Assembly (NCBI GenBank): GCA_016932835.1
Contig: JAFGCD010000042.1
Location: 1 to 50,918, forward strand
DNA length: 50,918 nt
Direction: 5' to 3'
Source: Sedimentisphaerales bacterium
GTDB lineage: Bacteria; Planctomycetota; Phycisphaerae; Sedimentisphaerales; Anaerobacaceae
Under the pieces are notes generated by a model, which ran no database searches, was not told the DNA's origin, and saw only the letters and a list, made by a program, of their open reading frames with translations. A program made the translations under genes and the position numbers. Below are positions 7,333 to 15,376 of this stretch, in pieces. How positions within the stretch are numbered: the stretch's first letter is position 1; every line of letters begins with the position of its first letter.

Positions 7333-8961
7333 ATGCTACCGGCAGCAAAATCCGCTTGCAGGAGGCATCGTGGCGTTGCACTGATTATCTCGATGATATT
7401 CGTGCTCATCTTCTCGGCACTGGCAGTTTCTATGGCCGCAATGTCCGATGCGAACGCCCATTTAGCGTCAAATCAGCACAAAGTCAATTTAGCGCTCGCA
7501 GCCGCTCAATCGGGGCTCGATTGTGCAAAGTACGCCGTTTCCACCCTCAGTTTGCCAGAAACGGGGCATAATTTTGTCTCCGACTTGGAAGCACACGCGG
7601 TTTGGGATAGTCTCTGCGCCCACCTGTGCGATATGGCACTCGACGGCAAGGCCGTGCCCTCGCCGTCGCGCTTCAGCGACTTGCACGGCTGCGGCGACCA
7701 GATTCTCACCTCGTCCATGAATTTCGACAGTTCAGGCACCGATTTCACAATCAGGTTTTACCGATATGACGGCGCCCCGCACACAATCAAGGTCCGCTCG
7801 ATCGGCACAAACGGCGAAGCTGCCAGACAGGTAAACATAGAAATGAAGATCGCCAAAGACGCCAAGGTGCTTAATTACGCCATTGCCAGCAGGGGGCGAA
7901 TGTGGCTCACGGGCAATACGACTATCAACGGCGACCTCTTCAGTTCATGGAACCGTCCGGAAATCTCGCCTTATAACATGACCAGCGATGCCACTGTAAT
8001 GGGAACCATCAACACTGTTCTCGATTTGGACGATATCAAGGACGAAGGCTATCAGTTAGAGACCCTCGATATCAACGACAATCCCATATTCGATGAAGAG
8101 GGCAACCGCATCTACAGCGAGGAAGACGAAGTCAAAGCATATCATGAGAATATCAACTACGAGCAGCCTTACGAAGATATGCCCGGCATGGATATAGCCG
8201 ACTATGATACAGATATTTACAATTCCGGCCTGACAAGCATACCCCCATGTCCGGAAGCAGACAAGGAAGTGGAATACTTCCCGCACGCCTCGGGCGATTA
8301 CAGCATGCCCAGGGATGGAACGCCGAGCAGCACATGGAACAGAAGACTCAATCGTCACGTCTATGAGGATCAGACTTTCACGGATGCCCGGCTGCCCGAT
8401 GACTACAACGCACTTTTCCGCAACTGCACATTCCGCAGCGTCTTGTATATCGACTGCTATAAGAGCGGCAGCACAAAATACAACAACGTTCGATTTGAGG
8501 ACTGCACATTTGAGGGCACAATCATAACCGACGTACCGCAGGTCTTCAAATGGCAAAATAATGCACTGTATTTCACGGGCGAAGCCACCTTCAACAATGA
8601 GTCCGGCATCGAGGAAGCGACCATTCTGGCGCCGCACTTCAATGTTAACCTCGGCAATACAAACCCGGCAGCAAGCGAACATAACGTTTTAACCGGCGCA
8701 GTTGTCGGCGGCATAGTTGACGTCCGAGGCAATGCGCAGATATACGGCACAATCATCTCGATGTGCGACACGACAGCCTGGAGTTCGGGATACGTAACTA
8801 ATATCGGCGCCACGCTTGACGACGGCGGCTCCGAAACCACTGAATTAGGCGATATTGGCGTGATTACCATTACTCCCGAAGAAGATAAAATGCTGCCGAG
8901 CGGTATCAAGAGCCCTATTGTAATCAAGCCGGTGAATGAAACCTATTCCGAGGGAAGCTAA
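7333..8961 (+). CDS. PilX-like pilus-assembly/surface protein, copy A
   Basis: A 542-residue protein with a short basic leader (KSACRRHRG) followed by a type IV pilin-like hydrophobic helix VALIISMIFVLIFSALAVSM, as in PilX/pilus-assembly N-terminal domains. A helical region to about residue 75 is followed by a long, mainly beta region with repeated short polar strands (for instance ITGN-like SRGRMWLTGNTTINGDLFS and AVVGGIVDVRGNAQIYGTI), reminiscent of bactofilin or beta-helix stacking. The middle, about residues 215-330, is acidic and rich in Asp, Glu and Tyr and is not shared with copies B and C. GGGGAG lies three bases before the ATG. Expected location is the cell surface or a secretion pseudopilus. 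Exact role unknown. Confidence 0.7.
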   Translation: MLPAAKSACRRHRGVALIISMIFVLIFSALAVSMAAMSDANAHLASNQHKVNLALAAAQSGLDCAKYAVSTLSLPETGHNFVSDLEAHAVWDSLCAHLCDMALDGKAVPSPSRFSDLHGCGDQILTSSMNFDSSGTDFTIRFYRYDGAPHTIKVRSIGTNGEAARQVNIEMKIAKDAKVLNYAIASRGRMWLTGNTTINGDLFSSWNRPEISPYNMTSDATVMGTINTVLDLDDIKDEGYQLETLDINDNPIFDEEGNRIYSEEDEVKAYHENINYEQPYEDMPGMDIADYDTDIYNSGLTSIPPCPEADKEVEYFPHASGDYSMPRDGTPSSTWNRRLNRHVYEDQTFTDARLPDDYNALFRNCTFRSVLYIDCYKSGSTKYNNVRFEDCTFEGTIITDVPQVFKWQNNALYFTGEATFNNESGIEEATILAPHFNVNLGNTNPAASEHNVLTGAVVGGIVDVRGNAQIYGTIISMCDTTAWSSGYVTNIGATLDDGGSETTELGDIGVITITPEEDKMLPSGIKSPIVIKPVNETYSEGS

Positions 8962-8982
8962 TAGGTCAGACTATTACTGTGT

Positions 8983-9010
8983 TTGCCGTTTTTGAAAACT
9001 TTCATATACT
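8983..9010 (+). promoter_or_regulatory. Promoter of second PilX-like gene (copy B)
   Basis: TTGCCG (8983-8988), 16 bases, TATACT (9005-9010). The leader repeats the copy-A pattern: AGAAGTT at 9023-9029 and GTTTTCCGGTGGGGA next to the start codon. The promoter lies just after the end of copy A, so copy B need not depend on read-through. Confidence 0.6.
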
Positions 9011-9069
9011 TTAATTGTACGCAGAAGTTGTTTGGGAAACATCCAGATAGCTGTTTTCCGGTGGGGACA

Positions 9070-10452
9070 ATGAAACTCGCTAATAAGCCGGTCCTTCGCA
9101 AGCGGCAGGGATTCGCGCTGATAGTCTCCATGATATTCGTGCTTGTCTTTTCCGCAATGGCGATCAGTATGGCGGCTCTTTCCGGCTCAAATCTCCAGGT
9201 CGCCGATAATCTATGCAGTGCGAACCGTGCCCGAGCCTCGGCTGAGTCCGGTCTGGAAATCGTCCGACTCTGGCTGAGCAACGTTTCGATATCCGGCACA
9301 ACACCCGAAGAATTAAGATTCTATGAAATCGCAACATCTCTGCAAAACTACCTTGCTGAGAATCACAGCACGAACGCACAAGCTTACTACCAAGGCACAA
9401 CAATAGAAATACCGGCGGTATTACTCGATTCAGACAGCAGCTTCTCCGCAGAGATTGTGCAGGTCAATCCCGACGTGCTCCGTGTCGATATCACGGGCAT
9501 ACACGATACCTTCAGCAAAATAATCAGCGTTGGCTATGTCTTCGGGCAGCGGGCAAATACGGTTTTCGATTTCGGGGTGGCCTCACGAGGTCCGCTCTCG
9601 CTCACCGGCAACGTCGAACTTGAAAGTGTAAATCTTTCAGTCGATGCGAGTGTGTATATCGAGAGCGAAAACTCCAGTCTGGCATTGTCAATCACCGGCA
9701 ACTCGCATATTGCCGGCGATGTCAGTATCGTCAATCCCATTGCCAATGTCGAATTGCAGGGTGGCAAAGCCGGCATCGGAGGCGAAACGGGCCAGGACGC
9801 CATAGACAACCATGTCGATTTCGGCGTCGCGCCTAGCGAATTCCCTGAACCGGTCCCCAGCTATTTCGAACCTTACGCCACGAACATAGTCGATGCGAAC
9901 ACCAATACAAGCTCGGATGCCACCTTCGAGAACATAAAAATACTGGCGGGCGTAAATCCTGATTTCTCAGGCAACGTTACTCTTAAGGGCGTCGTTTATA
10001 TCGAGACGCCTAATATCGTGCAATTCACAGGAGGTGCAACCGTGATGGCGGTCGTTGTCGGTGATGGCGATATTGAAGACGACTCGCAAACCAACCGGAT
10101 AACCTTTACCGGCAATGTCTCCAGCCTGCCCGTCAGCGAATTGCCCGACGAACCGCAATTTGACGGGATTCGGGAGGAAACCGGTACCTTTTTGATGGCG
10201 CCTGGTTTCGGCGTATCATTCGGCGGCAGCTTCGACGCCCTTTGCGGGGCAATTGCCGCTAACGGCATCGAGTTTTTCGGAAACGCCGGCGGAATAATCA
10301 ATGGTTCTGTAATCAACTACTCCGATGGGGAAATGACGCTGACAGGCAACAGCGACTTATACTTCAACCGCTCCGGCATTACCGAGGCCCCCGCGGGATT
10401 TGTGCCTGAAATCATACTGCAATACGACCCTGAATCTTATTCGGAAGACTAA
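9070..10452 (+). CDS. PilX-like pilus-assembly/surface protein, copy B
   Basis: A 460-residue paralogue of copies A and C. The leader RKRQG precedes the pilin-like helix FALIVSMIFVLVFSAMAISM, and the following helix has the ASAESGLEIVRLWLS stretch seen again in copy C. From about residue 160 the protein is a beta-rich region full of Gly-Asn turns: FDFGVASRGPLSLTGNVEL, SLALSITGNSHIAGDVSIV, FFGNAGGIINGSVINYSDG. These spaced turns suggest a stacked beta-helix like bactofilins. The ATG at 9070 is chosen by alignment with the other copies rather than the upstream in-frame TTG at 8983, which falls within the promoter. Closest relative is copy C just downstream; tandem duplication is likely. Confidence 0.7.
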   Translation: MKLANKPVLRKRQGFALIVSMIFVLVFSAMAISMAALSGSNLQVADNLCSANRARASAESGLEIVRLWLSNVSISGTTPEELRFYEIATSLQNYLAENHSTNAQAYYQGTTIEIPAVLLDSDSSFSAEIVQVNPDVLRVDITGIHDTFSKIISVGYVFGQRANTVFDFGVASRGPLSLTGNVELESVNLSVDASVYIESENSSLALSITGNSHIAGDVSIVNPIANVELQGGKAGIGGETGQDAIDNHVDFGVAPSEFPEPVPSYFEPYATNIVDANTNTSSDATFENIKILAGVNPDFSGNVTLKGVVYIETPNIVQFTGGATVMAVVVGDGDIEDDSQTNRITFTGNVSSLPVSELPDEPQFDGIREETGTFLMAPGFGVSFGGSFDALCGAIAANGIEFFGNAGGIINGSVINYSDGEMTLTGNSDLYFNRSGITEAPAGFVPEIILQYDPESYSED

Positions 10453-10551
10453 AAATGCTTCACAAAAGGAATAATAGTCGTCTTTTTCGGACTCTCTGCT
10501 ACGTTCAATTCTTCGGCTCTATCGGCTCTTTTATAAACCTATTCGTTCTTT

Positions 10552-10580
10552 TTGGCTCACGAGCCCGCATTTATTATGCT
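10552..10580 (+). promoter_or_regulatory. Promoter of third PilX-like gene (copy C)
   Basis: TTGGCT (10552-10557), 17 bases, TATGCT (10575-10580). The leader again has AGAAGTC (10595-10601) and GTTTCCGTTGGGGAG before the start codon. It lies in the 190-base gap between copies B and C. Confidence 0.6.
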
Positions 10581-10643
10581 TTTGGTAGATACATAGAAGT
10601 CAGCAACATTTGAAAAAATCTGGTGTTTCCGTTGGGGAGAAAA

Positions 10644-12047
10644 ATGGAACCCGCAAGAAAGCAATCTGCACGAAGACAGCGCGGAGCTGCGTTGATCATC
10701 TCGATGATATTTGTGCTCGTATTCTCAGCTCTGGCAGTATCCATGGCGGCTATCGCAGACGTAAACGCCCAGGTCGCATCCAACCAGCAGAAAGCCGACG
10801 TCGCCAGGGCCTGTGCCGAATCCGGGATTGACGTGCTGCGTTATTGGCTCAGCCGAGTGGAAATGTCCGGCAAAACACCGGAAGCGGATAAGTTTGAGCA
10901 CGTATTAACATTTTTCAACAATGACCTCACGGCAAACGCCATCACGAATATCGACACATACATGGGCGAGTCGGCTATGTATATTCCGCCTGTTACCCTC
11001 AACTCGGCGAACAACGAGAGTTTCTGGGCCTTAATAAGACAGGTGGATACCGACACGCTTCAGCTCTTTGTCACAGGCATGCACAATAACTTCTGGCGAA
11101 CAGTCAGGGTCGATTACGACTTCAGCCAAAGGGCACATACAGTATTTGACTTCGGTGTGGCGACAAAGGGCCCATTATCTTTGTCAGGAAACATAGAGCT
11201 TGACGGAGTCAGTATATCCGTCGAGTCAAGCGTGTATATCGAAAGTGCCAGTTCCGCTCTGGCGCTGTCCATTTTAGGTAACTCGCAAATCGCCGGCGAT
11301 GTCAGTATCGTCAATCCTTTTGCGTCGGTGGAACTGACAGGCGGCAAGGCAGGTATTGGCGGTGAAACCGGTGACGATGCTATCGAAAACCATGTCGATT
11401 TCGGCGTCCCTGCCACGGAATTCCCCGAACCAGACCCGGAGTATTTCGAGTCGTTCGTCACAAATATAGTTGATGTCAATACGGATACATCTTCGGATAT
11501 CGTTCTGGAAAACGTCAGAATCCTCGCGGGAACCAATCCGACCTTCTCCGGACACGCTACCATAAACGGCGTAATGTTTATCGAGACGCCGAATGTCGTG
11601 ACATTCACCGGCAGCGCCGATGTCACCGGTATTATCGTCGGTGACGGCGACATCGAGGACAATTCCGGAGTCAACAAGATAGAATTCCGCGGCGACGTAT
11701 CGAGCGCTCCCGTCAGCGAATTGCCGGATGAGCCGCAATTCGCCGACTTCAGAGACGAGACGGGCACCTTTCTCATGGCGCCGGGATTCAGCGCCTCCTT
11801 CGGGGGCAGCTTCGAGACGCTCAACGGCGCCATAGCAGCCAACGGTATTGAGTTTTTTGGAAACGCCGGCGGGATCATCAACGGCTCGATTATCAATTAT
11901 TCCGACGTGGATATGGTTCTCAGCGGCAACAGCGACCTCTACTTCAATCGCTCCGGCCTGACCGAAGTGCCTGCCGGCTTCGTTCCCGAGATCATCCTTG
12001 CATACAGCCCGGCGTCGTACTCGGAAATCAGCTTCTTTAGCGACTGA
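10644..12047 (+). CDS. PilX-like pilus-assembly/surface protein, copy C
   Basis: A 467-residue protein collinear with copy B along its whole length. It has a basic leader (RRQRG), the helix AALIISMIFVLVFSALAVSM and a beta-rich body with matching landmarks: FDFGVATKGPLSLSGNIEL, GGKAGIGGETGDDAIENHVD, LPDEPQF, FLMAPGFSASFGGSFE, FFGNAGGIINGSIINYS and SDLYFNRSGLTE. By eye, well over half the body residues match copy B, while copy A shares mainly the N-terminus and scattered body motifs. The ATG at 10644 follows GGGGAG by four bases and matches the leader alignment. Likely exported through a type IV pilus or type II secretion-like system; no such machinery genes are in the window. Confidence 0.7.
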   Translation: MEPARKQSARRQRGAALIISMIFVLVFSALAVSMAAIADVNAQVASNQQKADVARACAESGIDVLRYWLSRVEMSGKTPEADKFEHVLTFFNNDLTANAITNIDTYMGESAMYIPPVTLNSANNESFWALIRQVDTDTLQLFVTGMHNNFWRTVRVDYDFSQRAHTVFDFGVATKGPLSLSGNIELDGVSISVESSVYIESASSALALSILGNSQIAGDVSIVNPFASVELTGGKAGIGGETGDDAIENHVDFGVPATEFPEPDPEYFESFVTNIVDVNTDTSSDIVLENVRILAGTNPTFSGHATINGVMFIETPNVVTFTGSADVTGIIVGDGDIEDNSGVNKIEFRGDVSSAPVSELPDEPQFADFRDETGTFLMAPGFSASFGGSFETLNGAIAANGIEFFGNAGGIINGSIINYSDVDMVLSGNSDLYFNRSGLTEVPAGFVPEIILAYSPASYSEISFFSD

Positions 12048-12144
12048 TTCGCCGCCCCGTCGGACAATTTTATTTTATGAGGCGGCCTGCGCAACATCCC
12101 CCCTATATCCAAACCGCCGCATCAACCACGCAGAGAATTGCTGC

Positions 12145-12173
12145 TTGTCTTTTTCCTTGAGAAATGATAGATT
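12145..12173 (+). promoter_or_regulatory. Sigma70-like promoter of the amrS-pdxB-folP run
   Basis: TTGTCT (12145-12150), 17 bases, TAGATT (12168-12173), about 80 bases before the amrS start. The following three plus-strand genes are spaced by 12 and 21 bases and probably form one transcript. Confidence 0.45.
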
Positions 12174-12253
12174 ACATTGGTTCGGCCACATCCGCTACGG
12201 GTGATCCCGACGGCGCTGAGCCTTACAATAAAAGCAGGATAAGGAATAGTATC

Positions 12254-13312
12254 ATGGAGGCTGACGGGGAAAAACTCACAGAAGCGGTACTCTGGCAGGC
12301 CGACAAGGCGGGGAAGGTTCGATGCGGGCTCTGTAACCAGCGCTGTGTCATTGAGAAGGGCAAGCTCGGTCGATGCGGCGTTCGCAGGAACATCGGCGGC
12401 GTACTCTATTCTCTCAACTACAGCAAGCTCTGCTCGGCCAACCCGGACCCTATCGAAAAGAAGCCCCTGTTTCACTTCCAGCCCGGTTCGCGGAGCTTCT
12501 CAGTCGCCGCAATGGGATGCAATTTCCGCTGCGATTACTGCCAGAACTGGCAGATAAGCCAGTTTGCAATTGAGAATGGGCATATCGAAGGCCAGGCTAT
12601 CAGCCCGGAGCAACTCGTGGACGCCGCCCGCCGCACAAGCTGCAGCAGCATTGCATATACCTACAGCGAACCGACGGTCTTCATGGAATTATGCAATGAT
12701 ACCGGCCGACTGGCGAAACAGCACGGCCTGACCAACGTGTTCGTCAGCAACGGCTACATAACCGCTGAGGCAATCGACTTCGCTGCAGACTGGCTCGACG
12801 GCATAAACGTTGATCTGAAGGCCTTCACCGACGACTATTACCGCCGACACTGCAAGGCGAACCTTCAGCCCGTCCTTGATACGATCAGTCATATTGCCGG
12901 GAGAACGAGTATCTGGATGGAAATCACCACCCTGCTGGTGCCGGATGAGAATGACTCGGACGAAGAGTTGCAGCGGCTTGCCGATTTTATCGTGACGACC
13001 GCCGGGCCCGGTACGCCGTGGCATATCAGCCGATTCCACCCCCAGTACCTGTATATGGATTCGGTCGCCACACCGATTGAAATCCTGGAAAGGGCTTGTG
13101 AGATTGGCAAAAAGGCAGGGCTGCACTACGTTTATCTTGGCAATGTGCCGGGCTCTGAGGGTGAAAGCACGTTCTGTTACAACTGCGGCGCCACGCTGAT
13201 AAAACGAATTGGCTACACAATCGAAGCCAATAACATAAAGAACGGCTGTTGCCCGAACTGCGGGACACAAATTGCCGGCTTTGAATTGCAGAAGCAAAGA
13301 AACCATGATTAG
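12254..13312 (+). CDS. amrS: AmmeMemoRadiSam-type radical SAM enzyme
   Basis: A 352-residue radical SAM protein of the AmrS/PflA-activase-like family. The cluster motif CNFRCDYC is at Cys89, Cys93 and Cys96 and is followed by QNWQIS, the hallmark of this family. The N-terminus carries CGLCNQRC and GRCGVR, cysteines usual in AmrS. Other landmarks are AYTYSEPTVF and the glycine-rich VNVDLKAF-type strand (INVDLKAF). The C-terminus holds a zinc ribbon (CYNCGAT and CPNCGTQ). The ATG at 12254 has AAGGA eight bases upstream. Usual partners MEMO1-like and AMMECR1-like proteins are not nearby. Substrate unknown; the family has been linked to protein or small-molecule modification. Confidence 0.85.
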   Translation: MEADGEKLTEAVLWQADKAGKVRCGLCNQRCVIEKGKLGRCGVRRNIGGVLYSLNYSKLCSANPDPIEKKPLFHFQPGSRSFSVAAMGCNFRCDYCQNWQISQFAIENGHIEGQAISPEQLVDAARRTSCSSIAYTYSEPTVFMELCNDTGRLAKQHGLTNVFVSNGYITAEAIDFAADWLDGINVDLKAFTDDYYRRHCKANLQPVLDTISHIAGRTSIWMEITTLLVPDENDSDEELQRLADFIVTTAGPGTPWHISRFHPQYLYMDSVATPIEILERACEIGKKAGLHYVYLGNVPGSEGESTFCYNCGATLIKRIGYTIEANNIKNGCCPNCGTQIAGFELQKQRNHD

Positions 13313-13324
13313 CAAAGAGTGCAG

Positions 13325-14467
13325 ATGAAGATAGTTGCAGACGCAAATATACCCTTTGTACGAGAGTGTTTCTCGTCGATTGGCGAGGTTGAAGTCATGC
13401 CGGGCCGAGAAATCACATCCGAGACAATCGCCGACGCCGATGCGCTTCTCGTTCGCAGCATAACGCCGGTCAACGCCGCACTTCTGGCCGGCAGCAGAGT
13501 TAGGTTTGTCGCTACCGCCACGATCGGATTTGACCATATCGACGCAGATTATCTCAGGCGCCACAACATCGGTTTTGCCTCTGCGCCGGGCTCGAATGCC
13601 AACAGCGCCGCTGAATACGTTATAGCCGCTTTGCTCGAAATCGCGCAGAAGCACCATATCGACCTCGAAGGTAAATCGATAGGCATTATCGGGGTTGGCA
13701 ACGTCGGCAGCCGAGTCGCCGCCAAATGTGTGGCTTTGGGGATGGAAACCCTGCTCAACGACCCCCCTCTCCAACGGCAAACGGGCAACCGGAAGTATCT
13801 GCCCATTAAGAAACTCCTCGGCTGTGACTTCCTTACCCTTCATACGCCCTTGACTCATGACGGGCCAGACAGGACATACCACCTCGCTGATGAAAAGTTC
13901 TTTGCATCCCTTCGCGGCACCCCCGTCTTTATGAATGCCTCCCGCGGCGCCGTGGTCGATAGCGCAGCCTTGTCCGCTGCAATAAACGCAGGCCGCCTGC
14001 GGGCAACGGTGCTCGACGTCTGGGAGAACGAGCCGAATATCGATACAAACCTCTTGAAGATAGTCGATATCGGCACGCCGCACATTGCCGGGTATTCGCT
14101 CGACGGCAAAATCGCAGGGCTGATCATGATATACCAGGCCGCCTGCGAACACTTCGGGCCGGCCCGGAGTCATTCCGTCGAGGATTTCCTGCCCGAGCCT
14201 GACGTGTCAAGAATCGCGGTCGATCCGAATCCGACAAAACATCTCGAAACACTCGTTGCAGCGGTGGAATCGGTTTATGACATCAAAAGGGACGATGCCT
14301 GCCTGCGGGGAATCCAGAACACAAAGTCCGGACAGGCAGGGATTTTCTTCGATAACCTGCGGAAAGAATATCCGGTCCGCCGTGAATTTCACAACACTAA
14401 AGCCGTGCTCAGTGAACCCTGTGAAGCACTTGCAAACAAGTTGGCCGGCATTGGGTTCAAGATATAA
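13325..14467 (+). CDS. pdxB: Erythronate-4-phosphate dehydrogenase
   Basis: A 380-residue D-2-hydroxyacid dehydrogenase of the PdxB type, which oxidises 4-phosphoerythronate in the DXP-dependent route to pyridoxal phosphate. The N-terminus MKIVADANIPF and GEVEVMPGREI match PdxB closely. The Rossmann motif GIIGVGNVGSRVA is near residues 118-130. Catalytic-region motifs follow: TLHTPLTHDGPDRTYHL, NASRGAVVD, and TPHIAGYSLDGK with the catalytic histidine. The C-terminal ~90 residues form the PdxB dimerisation domain, which separates it from SerA or glyoxylate reductases. The ATG at 13325 begins at the conserved N-terminus; a GTG two codons earlier is possible. No other B6 genes are in the window. 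Confidence 0.9.
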   Translation: MKIVADANIPFVRECFSSIGEVEVMPGREITSETIADADALLVRSITPVNAALLAGSRVRFVATATIGFDHIDADYLRRHNIGFASAPGSNANSAAEYVIAALLEIAQKHHIDLEGKSIGIIGVGNVGSRVAAKCVALGMETLLNDPPLQRQTGNRKYLPIKKLLGCDFLTLHTPLTHDGPDRTYHLADEKFFASLRGTPVFMNASRGAVVDSAALSAAINAGRLRATVLDVWENEPNIDTNLLKIVDIGTPHIAGYSLDGKIAGLIMIYQAACEHFGPARSHSVEDFLPEPDVSRIAVDPNPTKHLETLVAAVESVYDIKRDDACLRGIQNTKSGQAGIFFDNLRKEYPVRREFHNTKAVLSEPCEALANKLAGIGFKI

Positions 14468-14488
14468 CCCTCAAAGGAATACGGTTAA

Positions 14489-15346
14489 TTGAAAGCATTG
14501 AATTCACAAATAGTGGATTGGCCTGCCGGGAGACTCGATTTCTTGCAAGGCCCGCTTGTGATGGGGATACTGAATGTTACCCCGGATTCATTCAGTGACG
14601 GCGGAGAATTCCTCAATTGCAACAGGGCCGTCGAGCACGGCGTGCAAATGGCCGCCGATGGGGCCGCGATCATAGACATAGGCGGCGAATCGACAAGGCC
14701 GGGCGCCGCACCGGCGCCGCCCGCAGAGCAAATAGAAAGGGTGGTACCGGTAATAAAGCAGCTTCGTGAAAGGACTGATGTGCCCATAAGCATCGATACC
14801 AAGGACTATGACGTTGCCCTGGCGGCAATCGATGCGGGGGCGGCGATACTGAATGACATAACCGCGTTGAGCGACGAACGAATGGGCCGGCTTGCAGCCG
14901 AGCGGCAGATTCCGGTAATCCTGATGCACATGCAGGGCACACCCAGGACTATGCAGGTTGAACCGCATTATGACGATGTTGTTACCGAAGTGCTGGAGTA
15001 TCTTCTGGGCCGTGCGCAATCGGCCGAGGCGATTGGAATACCGAGAAATCGAATCTTTATCGACCCGGGAATAGGCTTCGGCAAGACACTCGAACACAAC
15101 CTGCTGCTGTTAAGACATATCGACAAATTCGTCGCAAGCGGTTACCGCGTCCTCATAGGCACAAGCAGAAAGAGCTTCATCGGCACAATAACCGGCAAAG
15201 CCTCCCCCGGAGAGAGAATGTTCGGCACAGCCGCAACAGTAGCCCTTTGCGCTGCAGCCGGGGTGTCAATCCTCCGAGTCCACGATGTGCCCCAGATGGT
15301 TGACGTGGTCAAAGTCACTTCCGGCGTTCGCACGCGAGATTCATAA
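14489..15346 (+). CDS. folP: Dihydropteroate synthase
   Basis: FolP condenses p-aminobenzoate with the pterin pyrophosphate in folate synthesis. The 285-residue protein has the TIM-barrel signatures of the family: MGILNVTPDSFSDGG, IDIGGESTRPGA, SIDTKDYDVA, ILNDITAL, DPGIGFGKT and the phosphate-binding GTSRKSFIG. A TTG start at 14489 is used, with AAAGGA about ten bases upstream; the first ATG inside the conserved strand would remove needed sequence. It ends the amrS-pdxB run and faces a convergent minus-strand gene. In this genome folate is the C1 carrier of the Wood-Ljungdahl pathway encoded 20 kb downstream. AcsE, its structural relative, is a separate gene. Confidence 0.93.
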   Translation: MKALNSQIVDWPAGRLDFLQGPLVMGILNVTPDSFSDGGEFLNCNRAVEHGVQMAADGAAIIDIGGESTRPGAAPAPPAEQIERVVPVIKQLRERTDVPISIDTKDYDVALAAIDAGAAILNDITALSDERMGRLAAERQIPVILMHMQGTPRTMQVEPHYDDVVTEVLEYLLGRAQSAEAIGIPRNRIFIDPGIGFGKTLEHNLLLLRHIDKFVASGYRVLIGTSRKSFIGTITGKASPGERMFGTAATVALCAAAGVSILRVHDVPQMVDVVKVTSGVRTRDS

Positions 15347-15376
15347 TAGCGCACATAGCCGGATCACAATGACCAC

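Noticed and set aside
7256-10646. Known riboswitch class (such as cyclic di-GMP) in the PilX-like leaders
   Set aside because: The conserved blocks are short and do not show the pairing pattern or core bases of the classes I know; reported only as an unassigned shared leader.
12689-13312. AmrS as a pyruvate formate-lyase activating enzyme
   Set aside because: The N-terminal cysteines, CNFRCDYCQNWQ motif and C-terminal zinc ribbon fit AmrS rather than PflA, and no glycyl radical enzyme is nearby.
12689-14173. Minus-strand open frame of 494 codons
   Set aside because: Antisense to amrS and pdxB, both of which have clear catalytic motifs on the plus strand.
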